From Candidatus Peregrinibacteria bacterium (lineage in GTDB: Bacteria; Patescibacteriota; Gracilibacteria; UBA1369; JABINC01): 41,458 bases of DNA. Shown here one piece after another: positions 1 through 7,182 of this stretch (position 1 is the first letter of the stretch; every line of letters starts with the position of its first letter). The notes beneath the pieces are model-generated. The model was given only the letters and a program-made list of their open reading frames with translations. It did no database searches and was not told the origin of the DNA. The stretch covers positions 80,785 through 122,242 of the forward strand of contig JAUYJN010000043.1 of assembly GCA_030700255.1 (NCBI GenBank), given 5' to 3'. Position numbers and translations under genes: made by a program.

Positions 1-549
1 AGTGCATACATCAGCTCCAAGTTGTGCTGAATCTATCACATGCCTTGGGTGACGTACGCTTGCAACTAATATTTCTGTTTCAAAATTATAGTTCTCATAT
101 ATTTGTACGATTTCTGCGATTAACTCCATACCATCTTGTCCGATATCATCGAGCCTACCTATAAAGGGACTTACTAGCTTTGCTCCGGCTTTTGCAACGA
201 CAAGAGCTTGGCCTGCATTGAATACAAGTGTCATGTTGACTTTTACGCCTTCTTTTGCGAGTACAGTTAAGGCCTTGATTCCTTCTTCAGTTGTAGGAAG
301 TTTTACATATATATTTTTGTGCCAACTATGATATTCGCGTCCTTGTTTTATCATGCCTTCAGTAGTTGTTTCGAGAACTTCTGCGCTTATTGGCCCTGTG
401 ATTACTTCGCATATTTCCAGAATTCGAGTTTTCAAATCAACATCTTCTTTTGCAATCAAACTTGGATTTGTAGTTACTCCATCTACAACTCCCCATGCTG
501 CATATTTTTTAATATCGTCGATATTGGCAGTATCTAAGAAGAATTTCAT
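1..549 (-). CDS. tal: Transaldolase / fructose-6-phosphate aldolase family, partial (C-terminus off the left edge)
   Basis: I translated the reverse complement: it opens with MKFFLDTANIDDIKKYA and stays open for 183 codons to the window edge. The N-terminal FLDTAN strand, the VTTNPSLIAKE motif near residue 26 and the strand IYVKLPTT (whose Lys would form the Schiff base) are typical of the short (about 215-residue) transaldolase/FSA family. About 30 residues are missing. The enzyme moves dihydroxyacetone units between sugar phosphates in the non-oxidative pentose-phosphate pathway, which fits the transketolase and phosphoketolase elsewhere in the window. Transaldolase and fructose-6-phosphate aldolase activity cannot be separated from this fragment. 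The start is the ATG at 547-549, preceded by an AT-rich leader with no Shine-Dalgarno motif. Confidence 0.88.
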   Translation of the reverse strand, partial: MKFFLDTANIDDIKKYAAWGVVDGVTTNPSLIAKEDVDLKTRILEICEVITGPISAEVLETTTEGMIKQGREYHSWHKNIYVKLPTTEEGIKALTVLAKEGVKVNMTLVFNAGQALVVAKAGAKLVSPFIGRLDDIGQDGMELIAEIVQIYENYNFETEILVASVRHPRHVIDSAQLGADVCT

Positions 550-650
550 ATGTGTGAGGTTAATTTGTGTAATTTTGAAACTAGTATACAGGCACATTAT
601 AAATATACCAATACAGCTTGGTCTCGTACAGTGATTGATATCACATTTAT

Positions 651-1889
651 TTATAACTTCTCATTATTCCCATCAGGTCCGGCAATTGTTGTTATGTTTT
701 GCGTTGTAGGCCCTCCTCTCCTATCATCTATTCCCGGTATTTCTTCGTCTAGGGTAGGTATCCCAGATGTTGACGCTTGTATAGCACTGGATATAGCAAT
801 TAGTGATGAAGCGTCCAGTTCTAAGCCATCAAGTTCACCTAATAGTTCATCAAAATCAAAGTCGTCAGCCTCTTGTGATTTTATATGTACGGCCTGTCCT
901 TCAACGGTAAGAGTTTCACCTGAGAGGCTTTTTATAGATATCCATTCATCACTAGGTTTTGCTCCTATCATGACTACTATTTTACTTAGATGATCATCTG
1001 CAACTTTTTTGTCGTTTATTTTCCCATTTGAAATAGCTGCAAGTATTTCTACAAGTTGAGGGTTTGGTCTTTTTATGATCGCATCTAACTCTGTTAAAAT
1101 TATATTTTGATCCCTTCCCGTTATGCCAATTTGTTCCAAGAGTGTGCACGTCCATTTCTTAATCTCCGGATTAACTTGCTCTTCTCTTGGTGTAACTTTT
1201 GGTTTGTACTTTGGTGTGAGTTGATATGAAGCCGTTAAAACAGTGATTGTAGTTCCAGCTATTTTTACTTCACCTTCATCGCCTAATGTAATTTGAGGCA
1301 TTTCAAAAGTAGAGTGAGATGTATCTATATCTATTTCTTCAATTATCCCTTGATCTACAAGCAATTGTGCGAATTTGTCGGCTGATGTGTCAGCTTGAGT
1401 TGTTGCTATGAATTGTGCGATTAGTGGGCCTTTGATTGCGCTGTTCAATGACATGAAACTTTTTGGAGAACCTAGTGCTGCAAGAATTCTGTCAACTATT
1501 TCTATCCCATGCATCATTCTTCTTGATCCTATTTCCTGATCACTTTCTCGAGAAAGTGCTGTAACTTCCGACCTTTCTTCTCCTATAGCTCCTAGATTTG
1601 CACTTGCAACAGGGTCAGCTCCAGTGTTTTTTTGTACCTGAGGCCCTGATCCGAACCGTGATAAATCAGGTCCACTAGTAAGGCCGAGTTTTCGGAGGTC
1701 ATTTCTACCTAATTCTGTTGCGACCTTTACATCATCTAAACGGTGAGTTACAGCTTCTACAGCTTGGCCATCTGCGCCACGCGTCATTCCTCCAGTTTTT
1801 TCAGTTCTGATTCCTGTGTACTCCTCTCTAGTTTGTACTTTCGGGGTTTCATCTTCCTCCCTACCAAGTAGTCTGTTAAGCCATCCCAT
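651..1889 (-). CDS. Hypothetical protein, acidic C-terminal half
   Basis: A 412-residue protein that I do not recognise. It begins MGWLNRLLGREEDE, has a polar, low-complexity N-terminal third with no signal peptide or membrane segment, and then a more regular part (about residues 110-350) with predicted helices such as HGIEIVDRILAALGSPKS. Near residues 345-362 there is a strongly acidic helix, DDFDFDELLGELDGLELD. The tail is Pro/Gly/Asn-rich. It looks cytoplasmic. The next gene upstream on the same strand (the CaCA exchanger) ends 96 bases before this start, so the two may be co-transcribed. The ATG has the AT-rich, SD-less leader common in this window. Ordinary codon use and length support a real gene; function unknown. 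Confidence 0.7.
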   Translation of the reverse strand: MGWLNRLLGREEDETPKVQTREEYTGIRTEKTGGMTRGADGQAVEAVTHRLDDVKVATELGRNDLRKLGLTSGPDLSRFGSGPQVQKNTGADPVASANLGAIGEERSEVTALSRESDQEIGSRRMMHGIEIVDRILAALGSPKSFMSLNSAIKGPLIAQFIATTQADTSADKFAQLLVDQGIIEEIDIDTSHSTFEMPQITLGDEGEVKIAGTTITVLTASYQLTPKYKPKVTPREEQVNPEIKKWTCTLLEQIGITGRDQNIILTELDAIIKRPNPQLVEILAAISNGKINDKKVADDHLSKIVVMIGAKPSDEWISIKSLSGETLTVEGQAVHIKSQEADDFDFDELLGELDGLELDASSLIAISSAIQASTSGIPTLDEEIPGIDDRRGGPTTQNITTIAGPDGNNEKL

Positions 1890-1985
1890 GATTAATAATC
1901 TTAATAATATAACTAGGTTATGATTTTAGCGTATATGTTTGTTTTTGTCTAAGATAATTCCCCCTTCTGTCAATACGTATGTAAA

Positions 1986-3218
1986 TCAAGATGATGAGGG
2001 AATTGTTTTCACATGTGAGTGGAAGATCGTTTTAAATCCGCTGAATGCTTTGTGAATTTCTTTTCGAAATACGATGAGTTCGCAGGCAGCCAGTATGAAA
2101 TAAAGCCATGTTATAATTTCTCGACTGTCTACCCATATAAATTGAACTAGCCACAAAAGGAAAAGGCTGGCTGCCTCGAACCACATAAATCTAAGTTTTA
2201 GTAAAAATACAGATGCATAAAGAGAACTCCCTATAGTAAGTAGTAATTCCATACCTGTTGTAGAGGTTGTATTTGTAACTTCGGTAGTTAGAGGGATAAA
2301 CGCAATATGCCCGACACTAATGGAATAAACTATAGGTATCATTGCCATGAGCATTGTCCATTGAGTTAATTTACTTGAGATCAAATTCATAAGAGCCATT
2401 GGTGCTTGAGTTACCTTGCTTGCCCAATAAAAAGCTGATGTTTTTTCAGGGAATTCAGATAAAAATGGAGCCACCCATTGTATAAACAGAAATTGTGAAA
2501 CACCCAAGGTTGTAGCGAGTGCCAGTGCTTCGTTATAAAAACGATCTGCCGTAAAATATATCAGGAAACCACCTATCAAGAAGCACACCAATATAACCGG
2601 TTTTATATATTGTTTTTTTAAACTTATTATTTTTTTTGGAATCCCCATAACCATTTTCTCGCTTTTCTTCCTTGAAAGATGTGGCAATTTTGAGACGAAA
2701 TATAAATATGTTACATAGATACTTATCATCACAAATGCATCGAAAATAGTTAATTTACCCTGCATATAAATCCAAATCGAATAGATCGTCGCTACCATAA
2801 AAAATACGATTTCCGCACTATGTTCATTTTCTAACTGAATTTCTTTTATAAATTTTCCTGTTTTTTTATGGTGAAAAAACATTGTTACAAAAAATACAAG
2901 TGGCCATCCAACTCCGGTAAGTATTCTATTTGCACCCGTAAAATTTGCTAGCATGTTCGGTACATCTTTGGACCAGGCAATTGTCGCTTCGATCATGAAT
3001 TCCGGAAATACTTGCAGCCACGCGACAATTGCCAGTGCCAGGCCTTGCGAAATTACCACTTCCGATGCTTCCGCCGCCCAAGCTATAATCATAGCACCAA
3101 GCAAAATCGCCACTGAATATATAGCAAGAGACACAAGTGATTTGTCCATAAACCCAAGCGCAAGCACCCCTGTCAAAACTAAGGAAACTTGTAATACGTG
3201 GGACTTTAATGTTTTCAT
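1986..3218 (-). CDS. Integral membrane cation exchanger of the CaCA (Na+/Ca2+ exchanger) type
   Basis: A 410-residue, very hydrophobic protein with about ten membrane segments. Two internal segments look like the paired alpha-repeats of the Ca2+/cation antiporter superfamily: residues about 47-82, with the core AWLQVFPEFMIEA, and about 231-268, with the core VAPFLSEFPEK. In each the Pro-Glu pair in a helix corresponds to the ion-binding acidic residue. A charged cytoplasmic loop (about residues 180-205) separates the halves, as in this fold. The canonical small-residue run before PE (G-S-S-x-PE) is degenerate here, so the transported ion is uncertain. Likely role: sodium- or proton-coupled export of calcium or another divalent cation. 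It ends in TGA, one of several proofs that UGA is a stop here. The family call is by motif only. Confidence 0.65.
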   Translation of the reverse strand: MKTLKSHVLQVSLVLTGVLALGFMDKSLVSLAIYSVAILLGAMIIAWAAEASEVVISQGLALAIVAWLQVFPEFMIEATIAWSKDVPNMLANFTGANRILTGVGWPLVFFVTMFFHHKKTGKFIKEIQLENEHSAEIVFFMVATIYSIWIYMQGKLTIFDAFVMISIYVTYLYFVSKLPHLSRKKSEKMVMGIPKKIISLKKQYIKPVILVCFLIGGFLIYFTADRFYNEALALATTLGVSQFLFIQWVAPFLSEFPEKTSAFYWASKVTQAPMALMNLISSKLTQWTMLMAMIPIVYSISVGHIAFIPLTTEVTNTTSTTGMELLLTIGSSLYASVFLLKLRFMWFEAASLFLLWLVQFIWVDSREIITWLYFILAACELIVFRKEIHKAFSGFKTIFHSHVKTIPSSS

Positions 3219-3230
3219 TTTATTTTAAAA

Positions 3231-3416
3231 TTATATGAATAGGACATTTCTATCTTGTTTTGACAGTGGTCTTGGTGGACTTAAGTTCGGACTATTTTTG
3301 AGAAATTGAATCTTATCTGTGAAAAAAGGAGTTGCAAACTCTTTCCACACTGAAAATCTATCACCTTGAAAATCTTTGTATACCTTGTCCCATCTTGATG
3401 GCTTGATTCCAGTCAT
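3231..3416 (-). CDS. Small hypothetical protein, possibly a truncated methyltransferase N-terminus
   Basis: A 61-codon frame ending 12 bases before the exchanger start, on the same strand. It starts MTGIKPSRWDKVYKDFQGDR and continues with VWKEFATPFF. A Trp-Asp-x-x-Tyr opening followed by such a helix resembles the N-terminal cap of class I SAM methyltransferases, but the protein stops before any glycine-rich SAM motif. I looked for a continuation in the other frames between 3219 and 3300 and saw none. It is either a genuine short protein translated ahead of the exchanger or a remnant. No Shine-Dalgarno motif precedes the ATG. Confidence 0.4.
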   Translation of the reverse strand: MTGIKPSRWDKVYKDFQGDRFSVWKEFATPFFTDKIQFLKNSPNLSPPRPLSKQDRNVLFI

Positions 3417-3504
3417 GTTTAATTTAAAATCGTTTTCATTACAATTTTTATCATAGCCCTTGAAAGTAGCGTTTGTCTATCTATATTGTATTAAGATTTT
3501 TTGT

Positions 3505-4170
3505 TTAAGCGCTTGCCTTCTCTACTCTTGTGTATAGGTCTTTGAGTTCATCTGGTATTCCATGTTGAAATTTTGTTGTTGTATCAACAGTTGTGTAGTC
3601 TCTATAATTTACGTTTTCATGTGAGAGTGTGAAAAAACCATACTCAAAACTTTGTCCGTCATCTTTTCTTCTAATTACGATGCCACTATTTGGTTGGCCG
3701 TAGTTAAGAGCCTTTCGATTTGCCGCTGTGAATGAACGAAAGCCCCTCCATGTTGTTAGCTCTTCTGGTAGATTTGTATCTAATAAATATTGAAAAAATT
3801 TCATTAAAGCTTCTGCATCTTCAGGGCATTTTTCTATACCTTTCAGAAATAGATCTGATGCGCTAAAAACTTTTTGTATTTTTTTTCTCATAGCTTCAAA
3901 CTCATAGCTTTCATATTTTGCACTTAAACCTGGTTGAAGTTCAATATTACCATCTACTTTCACTACCTCGTCACCAATTTGAATACTTATCGTTGGGAGT
4001 TCCTTGTTCGGATCACAGCCAAGAATTGTTATGTTTTCTCCCGGTTCGACAGTTATCCCTCCAAGAACTACAGGATTAGTCATAGTTAGCTTTGTGTGGA
4101 AGGGCATATTTTTCAATGCCGAGGTTACTGTTGGTTTTGGTTTATCCGCTCCCCTGTAGCTTCTTCGCAT
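3505..4170 (-). CDS. Hypothetical protein, 221 residues
   Basis: Not recognised. The protein starts MRRSYRGADKPKPTVTSALK and appears soluble, with no signal peptide. Residues about 25-85 are strand-rich (for example VVLGGITVEPGENITILGCD, then IQIGDEVVKVDGNIEL), suggesting a small beta domain. Residues about 90-135 are helical (FEAMRKKIQKVFSASDLFLK). The C-terminal third is mixed and polar. It is separated by 89 bases from the small gene ending near the exchanger and may form a loose unit with it. It uses TAA as stop and has an A/T-rich leader without SD. Length and composition support a real gene; function unknown. Confidence 0.65.
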   Translation of the reverse strand: MRRSYRGADKPKPTVTSALKNMPFHTKLTMTNPVVLGGITVEPGENITILGCDPNKELPTISIQIGDEVVKVDGNIELQPGLSAKYESYEFEAMRKKIQKVFSASDLFLKGIEKCPEDAEALMKFFQYLLDTNLPEELTTWRGFRSFTAANRKALNYGQPNSGIVIRRKDDGQSFEYGFFTLSHENVNYRDYTTVDTTTKFQHGIPDELKDLYTRVEKASA

Positions 4171-4359
4171 TTGTTTGAAATTAAGATTAATTTAAGTTTG
4201 GATTCTCCACTTTTATTTTAAATATGTCAAATTCAAATTGGTTCTTTAAATGCATTTCACAATGCAGTGCTTACATTTTGCAGGTTGAACGCCGTCTTTC
4301 AGAGGTCGTTCACGTGCACACGTCTTGAATGCCGGACTTCACACGTCATTTTATGAGTC

Positions 4360-4568
4360 TTATTGCACAATTTCTATTTGTTTGTTCTTGCCGTTGAGTG
4401 TCACTTTTAAACTTTCTAGAAAGCCATTTTGACCAAGCAGGATAGTACTACCTGATTCTGCAAAATATACAAATGATTTCCACTTAATTTCACGAAATCC
4501 TCGTTTTTGGATTGAAATACTCTATCTTCGGCAAGTCCCAGGAATTCAACATATGGAAAACTAATCAT
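4360..4568 (-). pseudogene. Remnant of a retropepsin-like (clan AA) aspartic protease
   Basis: Read on the minus strand, an ATG at 4566-4568 opens MISFPYVEFLGLAEDRVF, which resembles the beginning of short bacterial retropepsin-like proteases. Around position 4500 the protein-like reading moves to another frame, which gives STILLGQNGFLESLKVTL and then an isoleucine-rich end stopping at TAA 4360-4362. The LLGQxGF strand is the typical C-terminal element of this family. The segment between, which should hold the catalytic Asp-Ser/Thr-Gly-Ala loop, is missing. I infer an internal deletion plus frameshift, so no active enzyme. The family assignment is from remembered motif patterns, not a search. 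Confidence 0.5.
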
Positions 4569-4753
4569 ATTTGACCTGCTATGAAACCGTTTGGAATAAG
4601 TGTGTATCTTAGGGTTTTCTGATCTTTTCTACTTTCATTTTAGAACGTTAAAATACGCCCCGATATTATATTAATTAGTCTTTTTTTTGCAAGTTGCATT
4701 AATCTAGGAGACGTAAGTAACTTAATTTATTATTAATTTGACCAAAATTTTTC

Positions 4754-4930
4754 TTACACAATTGATTGTTTCGTTTCTTTGATTTCATCTAAAGTGATGC
4801 TTCCACCATTTTTTATTCTTTTGACGAATTCTGTAAATTTTGCAGCTTTTTCTGGGCGATTACCGAGTCGAAAAATCTCAGCTAATTGCTCGTGTGATTT
4901 CAAATAATTTGGGTCAGTTTCGAATGTCAT
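4754..4930 (-). CDS. Small hypothetical protein, 58 residues
   Basis: Reverse-strand frame with ATG at 4928-4930 and TAA at 4754-4756. It starts MTFETDPNYLKSHEQLAEIF and continues RLGNRPEKAAKFTEFVKRI. The content is helical and amphipathic, a little like a single TPR-type helix pair, with no membrane segment. The lipoprotein gene ends 37 bases upstream on the same strand, so it could be read from the same message. It may be a complete small protein or the tail of a decayed one. No function is proposed. Confidence 0.45.
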   Translation of the reverse strand: MTFETDPNYLKSHEQLAEIFRLGNRPEKAAKFTEFVKRIKNGGSITLDEIKETKQSIV

Positions 4931-4967
4931 TAAAAAATGAACGACCTGTTTTTATGGAATATAAAAC

Positions 4968-5594
4968 CTACTTTTCACCTTCACGTTGAAAAATACTAAA
5001 GTCTGAGCGTTCCGTTACCGTAGATGCAGGTGATAGTTTTGCATCGCCTTGAACAAATTCTATCAATTCAAATGAAGATATAATCAAATCTGTAGTTTCT
5101 CCATCAAAATGTTGTACGGTCATGTCAAATATTGTTCTGCTATCTTTGCTTAAAAAAACGTAGCGGCTGCCAGCATCAGTTTCTGGCAAAATTAAGTTGT
5201 AAGCAGTTTGGCCTGATATTTGTATTGAGCCTTGTTTGATCCAACTTGATTGAGAGAGCACCTCGTCAGTCCATTCATCCAAAGTAAGCCCACCTTGATT
5301 TGGCATTGAAGCAATAGAAAGTAGTTCTTCATAATTTTGTGTGGTAATTTCACTTTGAAAATAGACTGTTGTTCTCACCCCTTCCGATTCAATTGTTTGA
5401 GATAAATAAGCAGGGTAGTTCACATTGAAATTACTGCCATTGTAGGACTCCCATTTAATTATCGAATCTACCGATTTATTAACATCGGCGCTCGCCTGCT
5501 CAAGCTTTTGATCTTTTGTGGTTTGTGCTTGTTGAGTACAGCCACCCAAAATCAAAATTAGACTAATTAGAGAAATTAAAAATTTTCCTTTCAT
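4968..5594 (-). CDS. Lipoprotein, PsbP-like / DUF-type surface protein
   Basis: A 208-residue protein with a classical lipoprotein signal: a basic start (MKGKF), a hydrophobic core, and the lipobox LGGC with the acylated Cys at about residue 19. The mature part has a short polar linker and then a compact alpha/beta domain that begins FNVNYPAYLSQ. The aromatic-x-x-x-YP opening recalls the PsbP/MOG1-like fold often found in short bacterial lipoproteins, but this is only a weak resemblance. It is expected to be anchored on the outer face of the cytoplasmic membrane. It stands alone, with 227 bases upstream that contain a perfect inverted repeat (5682-5702). Confidence 0.7.
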   Translation of the reverse strand: MKGKFLISLISLILILGGCTQQAQTTKDQKLEQASADVNKSVDSIIKWESYNGSNFNVNYPAYLSQTIESEGVRTTVYFQSEITTQNYEELLSIASMPNQGGLTLDEWTDEVLSQSSWIKQGSIQISGQTAYNLILPETDAGSRYVFLSKDSRTIFDMTVQHFDGETTDLIISSFELIEFVQGDAKLSPASTVTERSDFSIFQREGEK

Positions 5595-5681
5595 ATAATA
5601 TTAGTTAATTAATTGTAGACTAATACCTTAGGCTTAATAATCAACAATAGATAGGCTAATTGATTTCACTTTCTTTTTGAA

Positions 5682-5702
5682 CTGTTCGGAATTTCCGAAC
5701 AG
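5682..5702. repeat. Perfect 10-bp inverted repeat with a 1-base centre
   Basis: CTGTTCGGAA, a single T, then TTCCGAACAG. It lies 88 bases upstream of the lipoprotein start (minus strand). There is no T-run, so it is not a simple terminator. It could be an operator for a dimeric repressor or the stem of a cassette recombination site: a GTTAGGC box follows at 5780-5786. The second half of the repeat (GAACAG) and a nearby TTGAACTGTC share sequence. Confidence 0.5.
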
Positions 5703-5779
5703 CTGCTTTTGCCCTCCTTTTGAACTGTCAAGCTTCCATTCTAAACCGAAGTGCAACTGAGCGAAACCGCATATTCTGT

Positions 5780-5786
5780 GTTAGGC
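5780..5786 (-). other. Lone R-box (GCCTAAC on the minus strand), possible attC half-site
   Basis: Read on the minus strand, GCCTAAC fits RYYYAAC exactly. It lies 36 bases after the stop of the 98-residue membrane protein, where a cassette attC would begin. The following bases (ACAGAATATGCGG) could be the first arm of a stem, but I did not find a complementary arm or a GTTRRRY partner before the next gene. It is therefore an incomplete or decayed site at best. Confidence 0.3.
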
Positions 5787-5821
5787 GTTGTATTTTTAAG
5801 TCGATTACGGATGATTGAAAA

Positions 5822-6118
5822 TTATTTTTTTGATTCTGGTCGGAAGAAAATCCATAGATATGCCAATAAACCTATTGCGGCGCCAATCATAAATCCTAAA
5901 GCAGATGTTCCTTCCCATCCGATAAGCCCCAGAAATTCGAATGGATTCTGACAGATCGTAGAGATACCTTCTATAACACATTGATCAGGGATAAAATTGA
6001 TGGCGAGCAGACCCAGTATAAATCCAAAGATAGCGCCTATTAATGTGAATAATTGGATTTTAAGAATCAAAAAAATAATTTTCTTTGATTTTGATAGTTT
6101 GTTGTAAAATTGCTTCAT
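5822..6118 (-). CDS. Small membrane protein with two transmembrane segments
   Basis: A 98-residue protein with a basic N-terminus (MKQFYNKLSKSKK), a long hydrophobic segment (about 14-42), a short loop with two cysteines (DQCVIEG and STICQNP) that could form an external disulphide, a second hydrophobic segment (about 68-92, ALGFMIGAAIGLLAYLWIFF), and a charged tail. I do not recognise the family. The gene sits alone between two attC-like elements, as a one-gene cassette would. It has no SD. The sequence between 6119 and 6145 is a short AT-rich leader. Confidence 0.6.
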   Translation of the reverse strand: MKQFYNKLSKSKKIIFLILKIQLFTLIGAIFGFILGLLAINFIPDQCVIEGISTICQNPFEFLGLIGWEGTSALGFMIGAAIGLLAYLWIFFRPESKK

Positions 6119-6144
6119 ATTATAATGTTAATGGCTAAGACTTA

Positions 6145-6221
6145 AAAATATTTCGCCTAACGGGTCGCACTTTGCAAAGTTAGGCAGGTGTATAATATGC
6201 CGAAGGCGTGCACCTGTCTAA
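6145..6221. repeat. Palindromic intergenic element with attC-like boxes
   Basis: The element holds GCCTAAC at 6155-6161 and GTTAGGC at 6179-6185, exact matches to the RYYYAAC / GTTRRRY boxes of integron attC sites but only 31 bases end to end. An overlapping hairpin follows: TTAGGCAGGTG (6180-6190) pairs with CACCTGTCTAA (6211-6221, one mismatch) and encloses a small GCC-gaa-GGC stem. The 17-mer at 6145-6161 recurs exactly at 8759-8775. Segment 6166-6175 is complementary to 6747-6756 on the far side of hicBA. Confidence 0.6.
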
Positions 6222-6245
6222 TTTGGGTGAGTTTTCTTTGCCTTA

Positions 6246-6467
6246 TTATCTTAATTTATCGTATTCTTCTACTGAAAGTTGTATATCGTTTAAAATTTTC
6301 CTCAACAGCCCTTTGCTGAGTTCTTTGTTATGTATTGGAATTACAGTTGTTCTGCCATCTTTGTGTTTAAAGAAAACATGTGATCCTTCAGCATCTCTTT
6401 CAGAAAAACCGAGCTCTTTGAGGATTTTGATGAGCTTTTTGGGTTTGATGGGAATAAGTTTAGGCAT
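6246..6467 (-). CDS. hicA: HicA-type mRNA interferase toxin
   Basis: A 73-residue protein of the HicA/YcfA family (dsRNA-binding-like fold). The hallmark is the strand GSHVFFKHKDGR, whose His (about residue 30) is the catalytic residue in characterised HicA toxins. The N-terminal helix KKLIKILKELGF and C-terminal helix LLRKILNDIQLS also fit. HicA cleaves mRNA when its antitoxin is lost. The start overlaps the end of hicB by 8 bases, so the two are translationally coupled with the antitoxin first. Family length is usually 60-80 residues, so it looks intact. An attC-like palindrome follows immediately. Confidence 0.9.
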   Translation of the reverse strand: MPKLIPIKPKKLIKILKELGFSERDAEGSHVFFKHKDGRTTVIPIHNKELSKGLLRKILNDIQLSVEEYDKLR

Positions 6468-6684
6468 TCGTAAAGTTTAAGTTTTGAATACCAACAAATT
6501 TTGATTGCATAACCTCCTTTTTATTGACATTGCGTAGGCATAATTTTAGAACCTCAGCGAGGTTTTTCATCATTTCTTCTTGTGTTCTTCCTTCTGCATG
6601 ACAACTTGGAACTGTTGGTATAGAACCGACGAATATGCCGTCTTCATCTTGTTCGATGTATACTGTGAATTGTTTGGTTTTCAT
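6460..6684 (-). CDS. hicB: HicB-type antitoxin
   Basis: A 74-residue protein with the HicB N-terminal fold: FTVYIEQDEDGIFVGSIPTV, followed by PSCHAEGRTQEEMMKNLAE. It normally neutralises HicA and represses its own operon. This is a short variant without a clear C-terminal DNA-binding (HTH or RHH) domain, so repression may be absent or depend on the complex. It precedes and overlaps hicA. Its upstream region (6685-6746) is AT-rich with a TATATAAT-like stretch and is bounded by a GTTAGAC box at 6758-6764. Confidence 0.88.
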   Translation of the reverse strand: MKTKQFTVYIEQDEDGIFVGSIPTVPSCHAEGRTQEEMMKNLAEVLKLCLRNVNKKEVMQSKFVGIQNLNFTNA

Positions 6685-6746
6685 GGGAAAATTTTAAACA
6701 TTTATATTATATATAATTCTTTCAAATAAGGCAAATGAAGCGAGCC

Positions 6747-6764
6747 GCAAAGTGCGTGTTAGAC
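6747..6764. other. attC-like half-site upstream of hicBA
   Basis: GCAAAGTGC (6747-6755), a 2-base spacer, and GTTAGAC (6758-6764), an exact GTTRRRY box. Its stem arm is complementary to GCACTTTGC at 6167-6175, which sits five bases after a GCCTAAC box on the other side of hicBA. The R-L and L-R halves therefore bracket the toxin-antitoxin pair instead of lying together. Confidence 0.45.
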
Positions 6765-6788
6765 GACGTAAAGACGTAAAATTGATTT

Positions 6789-7006
6789 TTAATCAAATGC
6801 AGGATATGTATTTAGTCCTACAAGAGCAAAAAAACAAACCATGAAGACTAATACCGAAATGTTTAGTGCAAATAATATTCTACTAATTATCTTTTTTGAT
6901 CGGTAATCTGAGTAGAAAAATTTTGCATATTTAATGGTATTAGTTGACCAATTAGTATTACAATAGCTAAATTTCTTGAAATTTTTGCAAGGTTTGTTTT
7001 TTTCAT
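6789..7006 (-). pseudogene. Possible frameshifted small membrane-protein gene
   Basis: On the minus strand an ATG at 7004-7006 starts MKKTNLAKISRNLAIVILIG, a signal- or membrane-like segment. That frame soon becomes unremarkable and ends at 6887. A second frame over the same region reads IKYAKFFYSDYRSKKIISRI and then a long hydrophobic segment ending GLNTYPAFD at TAA 6789-6791. Joined, they would make a protein of about 70 residues with two membrane segments. I infer one frameshift near 6940, but two unrelated short frames are possible. The gene sits between the attC-like sites at 6758 and 7027, where a cassette gene would be expected. Confidence 0.35.
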
Positions 7007-7026
7007 AATTTTTTTGGTTTTATGTT

Positions 7027-7119
7027 GCATAACGTTTCTGGCTATGCGATGTTGCGACCGTAGGGAGCAATATGGGAAAATGCCGAGCTGAGGCATTTTC
7101 CGTTTAAGCCCTGTTAAAC
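7027..7119 (-). repeat. attC-like element after the methyltransferase gene
   Basis: On the minus strand the element begins GTTTAAC (7119-7113, exact RYYYAAC) and ends GTTATGC (7033-7027, one mismatch to GTTRRRY), 93 bases in all. Inside, GGCT/AGCC arms follow the boxes, and there is a strong stem: GGAAAATGCC (7075-7084) pairs perfectly with GGCATTTTCC (7092-7101) around a 7-base loop. Box, short inner arm, then a variable terminal stem is the layout of attC sites. There is no T-run as expected for a terminator. Confidence 0.45.
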
Positions 7120-7126
7120 GTCCCGA

Positions 7127-7173
7127 CGACTGAAAGGAGGAGAGCGCAGCGGGGTCGTAGCGACTGAAAGGAG
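7127..7173. repeat. 13-bp direct repeat, two copies
   Basis: CGACTGAAAGGAG at 7127-7139 and again at 7161-7173, 34 bases apart, in the non-coding stretch between the methyltransferase stop and the attC-like box. The sequence between is G/C-rich, unlike the surrounding AT-rich DNA. Confidence 0.65.
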
Positions 7174-7182
7174 CGAAGAAGT

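Noticed and set aside
4171-4359. A further attC-like site between the protease remnant and the 221-residue gene
   Set aside because: There are small repeats (TGCATT/AATGCA at 4251-4266 and two GACGTGTG copies) but no RYYYAAC...GTTRRRY box pair.
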